Position numbers and translations under genes: made by a program | In this document: positions 27,122 to 35,623 of the stretch, piece by piece | How positions within the stretch are numbered: position 1 is the first letter of the stretch | Layout: every line of letters begins with the position of its first letter | NCBI RefSeq assembly: GCF_021729865.1 | Contig: NZ_CP063400.1 | Location: forward strand, 2,418,001 to 2,482,000 | From: Hydrogenophaga sp. SL48 | Lineage (GTDB): Bacteria; Pseudomonadota; Gammaproteobacteria; Burkholderiales; Burkholderiaceae_C | Length of the DNA stretch: 64,000 nt | Direction of reading: 5' to 3' | Notes under the pieces: model-generated | Databases searched by the model: none | The model's input: the letters and a program-made list of their open reading frames with translations, nothing else | Told to the model about the DNA's origin: nothing

Positions 27122-27838
27122 ATGACCGCCCAACTCCTGCAACTCGAAACCGCGCCCGACCTGGTGGATCAGGTCTACCGCGCCTTGCTCGACGCCATCA
27201 GCGAAGGCTCGCTGGCGCCCGGGCAACGGATCACGCAGGAAGAGCTGGCCGAGCGCCTTGCGGTGTCGCGCCAGCCGGTGATGCAGGCGCTGCGCCTGCT
27301 CAAGCGCGACGGTTTCGTTCACGACGCGCCGCTGGCCGGCGCACCCAACGGCCGCAGCCGCGGCCTGCAGGTCGCGCCGCTGGACGCGGGCTGGATCGCC
27401 CAGGTCTACGAGGTGCGCGGCGCGCTCGACGTGCTGGCCACGCGCCTGGCCGCCGCCCGCCGCATCCACATCGACCCGGCCCTGATCACGCGGGGCCGCG
27501 AGGCGGTGGGCCGGGGCGACATCAAGGCCATGATCGACGCCGACCTCGCCTTCCACCGAGCCCTCTATCAGGGGTCGGCCAACCCGCTGATCGAGCAGAG
27601 CGCGCTGCTGCACTGGCACCACATCCGCCGCGCCATGGGCGAGGCCCTGCGCCACCATTCGCTGCGCGGCCCGGTCTGGGACGAACACGAGGCCATTGCC
27701 GCCGCCGTGGCCCAGGGCGACGGCGAGCGCGCCGAGGCCCTGATGCGGGAACACAGCGGCCAGGCCAGCGCCTACCTGGGCGCCCACATGGACACCCGCC
27801 CCACCGGCGCCACACCCCATCACTCCGTGGTTCGTTGA
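27122..27838 (+). CDS. GntR-family transcriptional regulator (FadR/FCD type)
   Basis: This 238-residue regulator has an N-terminal winged helix (residues 15-75, with ITQEELAERLAVSRQPVMQAL as two helices) and an all-helical FCD ligand domain (85-225) with metal-binding-type His residues in DLAFHRALYQ and WDEHEAI. A strong palindrome overlaps its translation start region. It is divergent from the esterase gene and followed by an intrinsic terminator. The likely targets are itself and the esterase. Confidence 0.88.
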   Translation: MTAQLLQLETAPDLVDQVYRALLDAISEGSLAPGQRITQEELAERLAVSRQPVMQALRLLKRDGFVHDAPLAGAPNGRSRGLQVAPLDAGWIAQVYEVRGALDVLATRLAAARRIHIDPALITRGREAVGRGDIKAMIDADLAFHRALYQGSANPLIEQSALLHWHHIRRAMGEALRHHSLRGPVWDEHEAIAAAVAQGDGERAEALMREHSGQASAYLGAHMDTRPTGATPHHSVVR

Positions 27839-27846
27839 ACCACTTC

Positions 27847-27884
27847 ATGCGGTTTCCGGGCGCTGCCCGGAAACCGCATTTTTT
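27847..27884 (+). terminator. Intrinsic terminator after regulator gene
   Basis: ATGCGGTTTCCGGGC (27847-27861), loop GCT, and its perfect complement (27865-27879) are followed by six T residues. Confidence 0.95.
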
Positions 27885-27931
27885 ATCCCTTCCCACCGAT
27901 CCCGCGCGCACCCTGCGCCTACACTTTTCCC

Positions 27932-28825
27932 ATGACCCACGCTTCCCCCACCCCGCTTTCCATCGCCGTGCTCGGCATCGGCATGATGGGTTTTCCGATG
28001 GCCCGCCGCCTGTGCGAAGCCGGCCACCGCGTCTTTGCCTGGAATCGCTCCCGCCCCAAAGCGGATCGCCTGCAGCCCTTCGGCGCCGAGGTGTCCGACA
28101 CCCCGGCGCAGGCCGTGGCCCTGGCCGACATCGTGATCTGCCTGCTCGAGGACGGCAGCATCGTCGAGAGCGTGCTGTTCGAGCAGGGCACGACCGGCGG
28201 CCTGCGCCCGGGCACGCTGGTGATCGACATGTCGTCCATCCAGCCGCGCCAGGCGCGCGACCACGCTGCCCGGCTCGCCGCCATTGGCGTGAGCCACCTG
28301 GACGCCCCGGTGTCGGGTGGCACGGTGGGCGCCGAAGCGGGCACGCTGGCCATCATGGCCGGCGGCAAACCCGCCGACTTCGAGCGCGCGCTGCCCGTGT
28401 TCGAGCACCTCGGCCGCGCCACCCATGTGGGCCCCCACGGCGCGGGCCAGTTGGCCAAGCTCGCCAACCAGATGATCGTGGGCATCACCATCGGCGCCGT
28501 GGCCGAGGCCCTGCTGCTGTGCGAAAAAGGCGGCGCCGACATGGGCAAGGTCAAGCAGGCCATCAGCGGCGGTTTCGCCGACAGCCGCATCCTGCAGGTG
28601 CACGGCCAGCGCATGATCGAGCGCGACTTCGCCAAGCGCGGGGCCGTGGCCGTGCAGCTCAAGGACATGCGCAACGCGCTCACCACCGCCAGCGAGATCG
28701 GCTTCGAGGCGCCCATCACCGCCCTGTTCGAACAGCTGTTCGCCCAGGCCGCCGACCACGGCCTGGCCGATCTGGACCACTCGGCCCTGTTCATGGAGCT
28801 GGCCAGCCGCAACGGCATGCGATAG
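27932..28825 (+). CDS. NAD(P)-dependent beta-hydroxyacid dehydrogenase
   Basis: This 297-residue protein belongs to the 3-hydroxyisobutyrate/tartronate-semialdehyde dehydrogenase family. It has the Rossmann GIGMMGFPMARRL near residue 15-27, the catalytic region DAPVSGGTVGAEAGTLAIM and the active Lys in GQLAKLANQM. It oxidises or reduces a short beta-hydroxy acid. It stands between an intrinsic terminator and the motA-like gene, so it is probably transcribed on its own promoter. The exact substrate is not clear. Confidence 0.88.
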   Translation: MTHASPTPLSIAVLGIGMMGFPMARRLCEAGHRVFAWNRSRPKADRLQPFGAEVSDTPAQAVALADIVICLLEDGSIVESVLFEQGTTGGLRPGTLVIDMSSIQPRQARDHAARLAAIGVSHLDAPVSGGTVGAEAGTLAIMAGGKPADFERALPVFEHLGRATHVGPHGAGQLAKLANQMIVGITIGAVAEALLLCEKGGADMGKVKQAISGGFADSRILQVHGQRMIERDFAKRGAVAVQLKDMRNALTTASEIGFEAPITALFEQLFAQAADHGLADLDHSALFMELASRNGMR

Positions 28826-28895
28826 AGAACTGGGGGGCAGAAACCCTCCTTTTCCGGCGCACCCCGTTCGGGGGTGTGCCGAGAATGGACGGGGT

Positions 28896-29720
28896 ATGCA
28901 AATCAGCCCCCAAGGAACCCGCAGCGTGAACCCCTCCACCCTCATCGGCATGGTGGCCAGCGTCGCGCTGATGGCCGTCATCCTGCTGTTTGCATCCGAC
29001 AACCCGTGGAATTTCATCGACGCCCCCAGCATCGCCATCGTGCTCGGCGGCACGCTCGCGGCCACCTTCCTGAGCTACCCGCTGAGCGAGGTGCTGCGCG
29101 TGTTCCACCTGGTGGGCCAGGTCATGCGCGAAGACCGGCTGGACACCAAGAACGACATCGAGGAGCTGGTGGGTCTCTCGCGGCTGTGGATCCAGGGCGA
29201 TCTGCAGGCGGTGGAAAAATCGCTGGCCCTGGTGACCAACCCTTTCCTGCGCACCGGCGTGCAGCTGGTGATCGACCGCACGCCCGAAGAAGAAATCATC
29301 GACCTGCTGCAGTGGCGCATCGCCCATCTGCGCCAGCGCGAGGCGGCCGAGGCGCAGCTCTTTCGGGTCATGGCCAGCTACGCGCCCGCCTTCGGCATGC
29401 TGGGCACCCTGCTCGGCCTGATCAACCTGATGGACCTCGTGGGCGACGGCGACATGACGGCCATCGGCTCGCAACTGGCCATCGCCCTCGTCACCACCTT
29501 CTACGGCGTGCTGCTCGCCAACCTGGTGTTCAAGCCCATCGCGGTCAAACTGGAGCGCCGCACCGAGCAGCGGCTGGTGCTCATGAACATGGTGCTCGAA
29601 GGCATTTCGATGATGTGTGTGGGCCGCAGCCCGGCGCTGATGCGCGAAACCCTCAAGGCCTTTGTCGCGCAGTTCGATGACGAGATTTTTGATGGACAAA
29701 CCCAAACCGCTCGCCGCTGA
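28896..29720 (+). CDS. MotA-like stator/proton-channel protein
   Basis: This 274-residue MotA/TolQ/ExbB-family protein has hydrophobic helices at about 14-32 and 40-58, a cytoplasmic loop with RLDTKNDIEELVGL, and two more helices (145-170 and 175-200) with AYAPAFGMLGTLLGLI, the conserved channel part. It pairs with the MotB-like gene that overlaps its end. Such pairs use ion flow to drive a rotor, usually the flagellum. No flagellar genes are in the window, so its partner is unknown. Confidence 0.85.
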   Translation: MQISPQGTRSVNPSTLIGMVASVALMAVILLFASDNPWNFIDAPSIAIVLGGTLAATFLSYPLSEVLRVFHLVGQVMREDRLDTKNDIEELVGLSRLWIQGDLQAVEKSLALVTNPFLRTGVQLVIDRTPEEEIIDLLQWRIAHLRQREAAEAQLFRVMASYAPAFGMLGTLLGLINLMDLVGDGDMTAIGSQLAIALVTTFYGVLLANLVFKPIAVKLERRTEQRLVLMNMVLEGISMMCVGRSPALMRETLKAFVAQFDDEIFDGQTQTARR

Positions 29721-30534
29721 CACCATGCCAGCCACCGTCCACCCCGTCCCGACCCCCACGCGCACGCCCAGGGTCTCCACCAGCGTCGGCCGCTACCGCC
29801 GCTGGCACGTGGACACCCGCGCCGAACCCGAAGAAGAAGGCTGGTTGATCACCTACCTGGACGTGATCACCCTGATCCTCGTGCTCATGGTCGTGATGCT
29901 GGCCATGTCCGGCCCCAAGGACAGCAAGAAGCCGATCGACACCGCCCCGGCACCGGCCGCCGCCGAACCGGAAGCCGCCGCAGCAACAGCGCCCACGGTG
30001 GCGAACATCGTGCCGCCTGTGCCACTGCCGGTTCCGGTACCCGCAGTGGTGCCGCCACCCGAAGCGCCCGCCCCTCCGGCCCCCAAAACGCTCAACGGAT
30101 TCCCGCTCGATCAGCTGGGCAACGACATCGTGGTGACCATGGAAGACGACGCGGTGCGGTTCCGCATCAGCAGCGAAATCCTGTTCGACTCCGGCGCCGC
30201 AGCGCTCACCGGCGCGGGTTATCCGGTGCTCGACCGCCTGATTCCCCTGCTCAATGCCGACCCCGATCTGCGCCTGGTGGTCGAAGGCCACACCGACAGC
30301 ATGCCGATCAGCAGCGAGCGCTTTCCCTCCAACTGGGAGCTCTCCACCGCCCGAGCCGCCAGCGTGGCCCGCTACCTGATCGAGCGCGGTGTCGCACCTC
30401 AGCGGCTTGAGGCCTCGGGCTTTGCCGACACCCGCCCGCTCGCCGCGCGCGACAACCCGGTGGACCGCGTGCACAACCGCCGCGTGGAACTCACGATGGA
30501 GCGTTCGCCCAAAGACAAGGTCACCGCCCGCTGA
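29692..30534 (+). CDS. MotB-like OmpA-domain stator protein
   Basis: This 280-residue protein has a cytoplasmic N-terminus, one membrane helix with the key Asp57 (LITYLDVITLILVLMV), a long Pro/Ala-rich linker (75-130) and an OmpA-like peptidoglycan-binding domain (VEGHTDSMPI, NWELSTARAASVARYL, NRRVELT). The Asp in the helix fits an ion-conducting MotB rather than TolR. The start at 29692 follows GAG and overlaps the motA-like gene by 29 bases; an upstream in-frame start is less likely. Confidence 0.85.
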   Translation: MDKPKPLAADTMPATVHPVPTPTRTPRVSTSVGRYRRWHVDTRAEPEEEGWLITYLDVITLILVLMVVMLAMSGPKDSKKPIDTAPAPAAAEPEAAAATAPTVANIVPPVPLPVPVPAVVPPPEAPAPPAPKTLNGFPLDQLGNDIVVTMEDDAVRFRISSEILFDSGAAALTGAGYPVLDRLIPLLNADPDLRLVVEGHTDSMPISSERFPSNWELSTARAASVARYLIERGVAPQRLEASGFADTRPLAARDNPVDRVHNRRVELTMERSPKDKVTAR

Positions 30535-30583
30535 AAGAATGCCCCGCAAGCGGGGTGGCTTTGCTAACATCGCGCTGGATCGT

Positions 30584-30659
<76 letters not shown>

Positions 30660-30697
30660 CCGCCCACCGGGCACCCCGACATCGCCCCGGAACACTC

Positions 30698-30733
30698 AAA
30701 AGCCCCCTGGAATCAACGCCTTGGGGCTTTTTT
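30698..30733 (+). terminator. Intrinsic terminator after tRNA-Ala
   Basis: AAAAGCCCC (30698-30706) pairs with GGGGCTTTT (30723-30731), and the T-run continues to 30733. The 16-base loop is long but the site fits. Confidence 0.85.
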
Positions 30734-30810
30734 CTTGCCCGAGGGGCCCCGGGCGGTCCCATGTCGTCCAGCGTTTCACGCGAAGTCTCCGAGGGATTTC
30801 CCTGATTCAG

Positions 30811-30830
30811 ATAGTCCTATAGAGGACTAT
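30811..30830. promoter_or_regulatory. Palindromic operator before HutC-type regulator
   Basis: ATAGTCCT (30811-30818) and AGGACTAT (30823-30830) are perfect inverted repeats with a 4-base spacer, ending 10 bases before the ATG. Position and symmetry suggest autoregulation by the GntR protein encoded next. Confidence 0.7.
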
Positions 30831-30840
30831 ATTCCCCTCC

Positions 30841-31581
30841 ATGAACACACCTCTCCGCCTGGTCGAGCCGACCGAACCCGGCCTCAGCCGCTACGCCTCG
30901 CTGGCACACGCCTTGCGCGCCCGCGTGGTGGCGGGCGAGTGGTCGCCCGGCTCCGCCCTGCCCGCCGAAAGCCAGCTGGCCAAGGAACACGGCGTGGCCC
31001 TGGGCACCATGCGCCGCGCGCTGGAACTGCTGGTGGAACAGGGCTTCATCGAGCGCATCCACGGTCGCGGCACCTTCGTGCGCCAGGGGCTGGCGGGCGC
31101 GTCCATGCTGCGCTTCTTCCGCTTCGACAGCGGCACGGGCGAGGTGCCGGCTTCGCGCATCCTGCAGCGCAGCCGGGTGAACGCGCCGGCCGCGGTGTCG
31201 CGGGCGCTGGGCATCGGCACCGGAGAACCGGTGCTGCGACTGCACCGCCTGCGCCTCATGGGCGACCAGCCGCGCCTGTTCGAAGAACTCTGGCTGCCGC
31301 TGGACCTGTTCGCGCCGCTGGCCGACGACGACCTGGCCACCTGGGACGACCTGCTCTACCCCATGTTCGCGCGCAAGCTGCAGGTGCACATCCACCGCGC
31401 GCTGGACGACATCGGCTTCGGCCAGCTCAGCGCCGCGCAGGCCCGCCACCTGGGCCTGCCCGCCGGCCATCCCTGTGCGCAGGTGCAGCGCTCGGCCTAC
31501 GACCTCTCGGGCCGCTGCGTCGAGCTGCGCACCACGCGCGGCGACGCCCACGCCTTCCACTACACCGTCAACATCACCTGA
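30841..31581 (+). CDS. GntR-family transcriptional regulator (HutC/UTRA type)
   Basis: This 246-residue protein has a winged helix at about 15-80 (ALPAESQLAKEHGVALGTMRRALELL) and a UTRA effector domain at 100-240 (FFRFDSGTG...; FEELWLPLDLF). It is the first gene of a unit that continues into a Bug receptor and an amidohydrolase, so it probably senses the carboxylate they handle. A perfect palindrome lies right before its start. It is a different branch from PhnF. Confidence 0.88.
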   Translation: MNTPLRLVEPTEPGLSRYASLAHALRARVVAGEWSPGSALPAESQLAKEHGVALGTMRRALELLVEQGFIERIHGRGTFVRQGLAGASMLRFFRFDSGTGEVPASRILQRSRVNAPAAVSRALGIGTGEPVLRLHRLRLMGDQPRLFEELWLPLDLFAPLADDDLATWDDLLYPMFARKLQVHIHRALDDIGFGQLSAAQARHLGLPAGHPCAQVQRSAYDLSGRCVELRTTRGDAHAFHYTVNIT

Positions 31582-31591
31582 AGGAACCCCC

Positions 31592-32599
31592 ATGGTCCAC
31601 CCGAACACGCACGCCCAAGGCTGGATGCCCTCTCGCCGCCACCTGATCGCCTCGGCCAGCGCCGCTCTGGCCGCGCCCTGGATCGGCGCCCACGCACAGG
31701 GCAAGATCGCCGGCGGCAAGCCGATCACGCTGATCGTGTCCTACCCGCCCGGCGGCGGCGCCGACCTCATGGCCCGCACCATCGCTCCGAAGCTCGAAGC
31801 CGCGCTGGGCCAGACCGTGGTGGTGGAGAACAAGGCCGGCGCCAGCGGCCAGCTCGCGGCGGGCCACGTGGCCCGTTCCGCCGCCGACGGCAGTGTGCTG
31901 CTGCTCGACGCGTCCTCGTTCGCCGTGAATCCGTCGCTGTTCCCCAAGCTGCCCTACGACAGCGCCACCGCGTTCACGCCGCTGGCCGTGCTCGCCACCT
32001 TCCCGAACGTGCTGGTGTGCACGCCGAGTTTCGAGGCGAAGGACGTGAAGGACGTGATCCGCCTGGCCAAGGCCAAACCGCTGAACTACGCCTCGTCCGG
32101 CAACGGCTCGGCCCAGCACCTGGCCGGCGCCCTGTTCGAGCAACGCGCCGGTGTGGACCTCACCCATGTGGCCTACCGCGGCGGCGGCCCGGCCATGAAC
32201 GACGTGATGGGTGGCCAGGTACCGCTGTTCTTCGCCAACGTCGCGTCCTCGCTGGGCCACATCAAGGCCGGCAAGCTGCGCCCGCTGGCGGTGACGAGTG
32301 CGCTGCGTGCCCGCTCACTGCCGGACGTGCCGACCATGGCCGAGGCCGGCGTCAGCGGTTACGAGGTGCTGGAGTGGAACCCCATCCTGGCCCCCGCCGG
32401 CCTGCCGGCCGATGCGAAGGCCGCTCTGGTGGCCGGCATCCGCAAGGCGCTGGAGGACGCCGAGGTGCTGGGCCGCATCCGCCAGCTTGGCGGCGACGTG
32501 TTCGCCGACGCCAGCCAGCAAAGCGCCGGCAAGTTCATCGCGGCCCAGCAGGCCCTGTGGGCCAAGGTGATCAAGGAACGCAACATCACCACCGGATGA
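31592..32599 (+). CDS. Bug/TctC-family tripartite tricarboxylate transporter receptor
   Basis: This 335-residue periplasmic receptor captures a carboxylate for TctAB-type permeases. The N-terminus looks like a signal peptide with two Arg (SRRHLIASASAALAAPWIGAHAQG), possibly Tat-type. Bug motifs follow: ITLIVSYPPGGGADLMART, VVENKAGASGQLAAGHVA and YASSGNGSAQHLAG. The start at 31592 is preceded by AAGGA. It lies 10 bases after the regulator gene and overlaps the amidohydrolase gene (ATGA). Confidence 0.9.
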   Translation: MVHPNTHAQGWMPSRRHLIASASAALAAPWIGAHAQGKIAGGKPITLIVSYPPGGGADLMARTIAPKLEAALGQTVVVENKAGASGQLAAGHVARSAADGSVLLLDASSFAVNPSLFPKLPYDSATAFTPLAVLATFPNVLVCTPSFEAKDVKDVIRLAKAKPLNYASSGNGSAQHLAGALFEQRAGVDLTHVAYRGGGPAMNDVMGGQVPLFFANVASSLGHIKAGKLRPLAVTSALRARSLPDVPTMAEAGVSGYEVLEWNPILAPAGLPADAKAALVAGIRKALEDAEVLGRIRQLGGDVFADASQQSAGKFIAAQQALWAKVIKERNITTG

Positions 32600-33399
32600 G
32601 CCTGCGCACAAACCCCATACCAACGGGCTGGGACTGCCATGTGCACGTGTTCGACCCCGCGCACCCGGCGCAGGCCGGCCACTACCGGCCGGTGCTGCGC
32701 GACCTGCCGGAGATCGAGCACACCGCCGCGCCGCTGGGCCTGGGCCACCTCGTGCTGGTGCAACCCAGCGTCTACGGCACCGACAACGGCCTGATCCTGC
32801 GCGCGCTGGCCCGCGAGCCGGGCCGCCACCGGGGCATCGCGGTGGTGGACACGGCCGTGACCGACGCCGAACTCGACACCATGCACAGCCTGGGCATGCG
32901 CGGCGTGCGCTTCAACCTCGTGTCCCCGGTGGGCAACGGCCCCGAGGCCTTTCGCGCCCTCGCGCCCCGGTTGAAGGCGCGTGGCTGGCACGTGCAGTGG
33001 TATGCGAAGGCCGACCAGCTCGCCGCCATCGCGGAGTTGCACGAAGGCAGCGGCCTGACCGCCGTGCTCGACCACCTCGCCGGCCTGCACGCGGGCATCG
33101 GCGCCGACGATGCCGCCTGGGCCGCCCTGCAGCGCCTGGCCGACCTGGGCGCCTGGGTCAAGCTCTCGGGCTGGTACCGGCTGCAGGCCAGCGCACCCTA
33201 CGACACGCTGCACGCCCACATCCAGCGCGTGGCGCAGACGATGGGCGAACGCCTGGTCTGGGGCTCCGACTGGCCGCACACCGCCTTTCCACCCGAAGCC
33301 CTGCCGCCTTACGCCAGTGTCTGGCAACCGGTGGTGCAGGTGCTCGGCGAGTCCCGCGCCGCCGCCGTTCGCGAGGCCGGCGCCTTGCTCTACGCCTGA
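32596..33399 (+). CDS. Amidohydrolase family 2 protein (LigI-like lactonase)
   Basis: This 267-residue TIM-barrel metal hydrolase has CHVHVFDP near the N-terminus, RGVRFNLV in the middle, LDHLAGLHAG and the late WGSDWPHTAF. These are typical of the 2-pyrone-4,6-dicarboxylate lactonase/amidohydrolase-2 group. It probably opens a lactone or cleaves a small cyclic carboxylate imported by the preceding receptor. Its ATG overlaps the receptor stop by four bases. Substrate is inferred only in class. Confidence 0.85.
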   Translation: MSLRTNPIPTGWDCHVHVFDPAHPAQAGHYRPVLRDLPEIEHTAAPLGLGHLVLVQPSVYGTDNGLILRALAREPGRHRGIAVVDTAVTDAELDTMHSLGMRGVRFNLVSPVGNGPEAFRALAPRLKARGWHVQWYAKADQLAAIAELHEGSGLTAVLDHLAGLHAGIGADDAAWAALQRLADLGAWVKLSGWYRLQASAPYDTLHAHIQRVAQTMGERLVWGSDWPHTAFPPEALPPYASVWQPVVQVLGESRAAAVREAGALLYA

Positions 33400-33419
33400 A
33401 CATCGGACAGACTCGCGCC

Positions 33420-34088
33420 ATGCGCATCCTGCTCGCCGAAGACGAAACCGAACTGGGCACCTGGCTCGTCAAGGCGCTGGGCCAGAATCACTTCCATGTC
33501 GACTGGGTGAACGACGGCCGGCTGGTGCGCCGCAGCCTGAAGGCCACCAAGTACGACGCGCTCATCCTCGACCTGGGTCTGCCCGGCCTGGGCGGGCACG
33601 ACGTGCTGTCCGACCTGCGCGAGGCCGATGAGCGCCTGCCGGTGCTCATCCTCACCGCGCGCGATTCGCTGATGGAGCGCGTGAACTGCCTGCACGGCGG
33701 GGCCGACGACTTCCTGGCCAAACCCTTCGACGTGGCCGAACTCGAAGCTCGGCTGGTCGCGCTGATCCGCCGCTCGCGCGGGCAAGAGCACCCGCGCTTT
33801 GCCTGCGGGCCGCTGAGCTACGACAGCGCGTCCAAACAGTTCCGCCTGATGCACGAGGTGCTCAGCCTCACGCCGCGCGAACACGCGGTGCTGCGCGCGC
33901 TGATCCAGCACCCGGGCGAGCCGCTGTCCAAGCGCGAGCTGCTGGAGCGCGTGTTCTCCGACGAGCAGGACGTGAACCCCGAGGCCATCGAGGTGCTGGT
34001 GCACCGCCTGCGCAAGCGGCTGGAGGCATCGCCCGTTCGCATCGCCACGCTGCGCGGCCTGGGCTACCAGCTGGAAAGCACCGCGTGA
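33420..34088 (+). CDS. tctD: OmpR-family response regulator TctD
   Basis: This 222-residue response regulator pairs with the next kinase. Its receiver domain (1-115) has acidic ED at 8-9, the phospho-acceptor Asp in LILDLGLPG near residue 50, and Lys in LAKPFD near 100. A winged-helix DNA-binding domain follows (145-220, ending RGLGYQL). It starts 20 bases after the amidohydrolase and overlaps the kinase gene (GTGA). It likely activates tctC-B-A through the direct repeats at 35532-35549. Confidence 0.9.
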   Translation: MRILLAEDETELGTWLVKALGQNHFHVDWVNDGRLVRRSLKATKYDALILDLGLPGLGGHDVLSDLREADERLPVLILTARDSLMERVNCLHGGADDFLAKPFDVAELEARLVALIRRSRGQEHPRFACGPLSYDSASKQFRLMHEVLSLTPREHAVLRALIQHPGEPLSKRELLERVFSDEQDVNPEAIEVLVHRLRKRLEASPVRIATLRGLGYQLESTA

Positions 34089-35509
34089 CACCGCTGTCGT
34101 GGTCGCGCGCGAGCATCCGCCGTTTCCTGCTGGTGCTGCTGCTGCCGGGCCTGGGCGCCGTGTTCGCGGGCGAGCTCTGGCTGGCCTGGCGCACCGCCAG
34201 CGAAGCGGCCGACGCGGCCTACGACCGCTCGCTGCTGGGCGCGGTGAAGTCCATCGATTCGAGCATTTCCACCGCCAGCGGCGGCATCGGCGTGGAGCTG
34301 CCCTACCGCATGCTCGAGTTCTTCGAGCTGACCGCGCAGGGCCAGGTGTTCTACCGCGTCGCCACGGAAGACGGGCTGGTGGAAATCGGCAGCGCCAACC
34401 TGCCCGCGCCGCCCTCGCCGCTGCAGACCGGCCAGCCACAGTTCCACGAAGGCGCCTATGTGGGCCAGGCGGTGCGCGTGGGCAGCTACGCGCGCGAGCT
34501 GAACCCGCCGCTGGCCGGGCAGGCCGGACCGCAGCGCGTGGTGATCCAGGTGGCCGAGACGCTGGAGGCGCGCAATCACTTCCGGCGTTCGCTGGTGCTG
34601 CAGTCGCTGGCGCGCGACGTGCTGCTGATGGTCGCGGCCAGCGCGCTGCTGGCGCTGGCGATTGCCTGGGCCATGCGCCCGCTGGACCGGCTGCGCCAGG
34701 AGGTGGACGCGCGCGACCCGCAGGACATGACGCCGGTGGACGACACCGGCGCGCCCGCCGAGGTGCGGCCGCTGGTGCAGGCCATCAACCACCACATTCA
34801 TCGCCACCGCGAGCAGACCGAGGCGCGCCGCCGCTTCATCGACGACGCCTCGCACCAGCTGCGCACGCCGCTGACCACGCTGGCCACGCAGGTGGCCTAC
34901 GCGCAGCGCGAGGCCGACCCGGCGGCGCAGCGCGAGGTGCTGGACAACATCCGCGCACAGCTGGACGAAACCATCCGGCAGACCAACCAGATGCTCTCGC
35001 TGGCGCGGGCCGACAGCGCTCCACCGCAGCGCCAGGCCTTCGACGCGGTGGCCCTGGCCGAAGCGCTGGTGCGCCAGTGGTGGGGGCCGGCGCGCGAACA
35101 GGGCGTGGACCTGGGCCTGGACGCGCCCGACGGCCCCGTGCCGCTGCAAGGCGAGCCCGACCTGCTGCGCGAGGCCCTGGCCAACCTGCTGCACAACGCC
35201 ATCCGCCATGGCGGCGCGGGTGCCCACGTGACGCTGGTCGTGCGCGGCGAAGCGGATGGCGCGGTGCAGCTGGCGGTGGTGGACAACGGCCCCGGCCTGC
35301 CACCCGAGGAACTGGCGCGCGCCGGAGAACGCTTCTTCAGGGGCGGCGGTGGCGCCCTGCCCGGCTCCGGCCTGGGCCTGGCCATCGTGCGCACCGTGGC
35401 GCAGCGGCATGGTGGCGAGATGTGGGTGGGCGCGGGGCCGGAGGGTCGTGGGCTGGCCGTCACGCTCACGCTGCCGGCGCCGCCGACATCCGAGGCCATC
35501 TCGGGTTAA
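34085..35509 (+). CDS. tctE: Sensor histidine kinase TctE
   Basis: This 474-residue membrane kinase starts with GTG. Membrane helices lie at about 13-33 and 175-198, enclosing a periplasmic sensor domain. A HAMP-like linker is followed by the H-box DDASHQLRTPLTTL with the phosphorylated His at about 257, then the ATP-binding domain with NLLHNAIRHG (N), DNGPGLP (G1) and GSGLGLAIV (G2). Gene order tctD-tctE-tctC-tctB-tctA supports sensing of tricarboxylates outside the cell. Confidence 0.9.
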   Translation: MTPLSWSRASIRRFLLVLLLPGLGAVFAGELWLAWRTASEAADAAYDRSLLGAVKSIDSSISTASGGIGVELPYRMLEFFELTAQGQVFYRVATEDGLVEIGSANLPAPPSPLQTGQPQFHEGAYVGQAVRVGSYARELNPPLAGQAGPQRVVIQVAETLEARNHFRRSLVLQSLARDVLLMVAASALLALAIAWAMRPLDRLRQEVDARDPQDMTPVDDTGAPAEVRPLVQAINHHIHRHREQTEARRRFIDDASHQLRTPLTTLATQVAYAQREADPAAQREVLDNIRAQLDETIRQTNQMLSLARADSAPPQRQAFDAVALAEALVRQWWGPAREQGVDLGLDAPDGPVPLQGEPDLLREALANLLHNAIRHGGAGAHVTLVVRGEADGAVQLAVVDNGPGLPPEELARAGERFFRGGGGALPGSGLGLAIVRTVAQRHGGEMWVGAGPEGRGLAVTLTLPAPPTSEAISG

Positions 35510-35531
35510 CCCGCAGTTTTTGGGCGTTTGT

Positions 35532-35549
35532 CTGAAAGCGCGCTGAAAG
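35532..35549 (+). promoter_or_regulatory. Response-regulator direct repeat before tctC (TctD box)
   Basis: CTGAAAG occurs at 35532-35538 and 35543-35549, 11 bases apart, one helical turn. The hexamer TACAGT follows 11 bases later as -10. This is the classic layout of an OmpR/PhoB-type activated promoter. Confidence 0.75.
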
Positions 35550-35560
35550 TGCCCGTTTTC

Positions 35561-35566
35561 TACAGT
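35561..35566 (+). promoter_or_regulatory. Candidate -10 of tctC-B-A
   Basis: TACAGT matches four of six bases of TATAAT and is spaced 11 bases from the TctD-like repeat. There is no separate -35, as expected for an activator-dependent promoter. Confidence 0.6.
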
Positions 35567-35623
35567 CCCCTCATCGCAGCACATCCCGCTGCGAGGCTTC
35601 CACCCCATCGAGGAGACACCTTC

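Noticed and set aside
28896..30534. Zorya-type defence system (ZorA/ZorB)
   Set aside because: Only the MotA/MotB-like pair is present; no ZorC, ZorD or ZorE-like gene is next to it, and neighbours are a metabolic gene and a tRNA.
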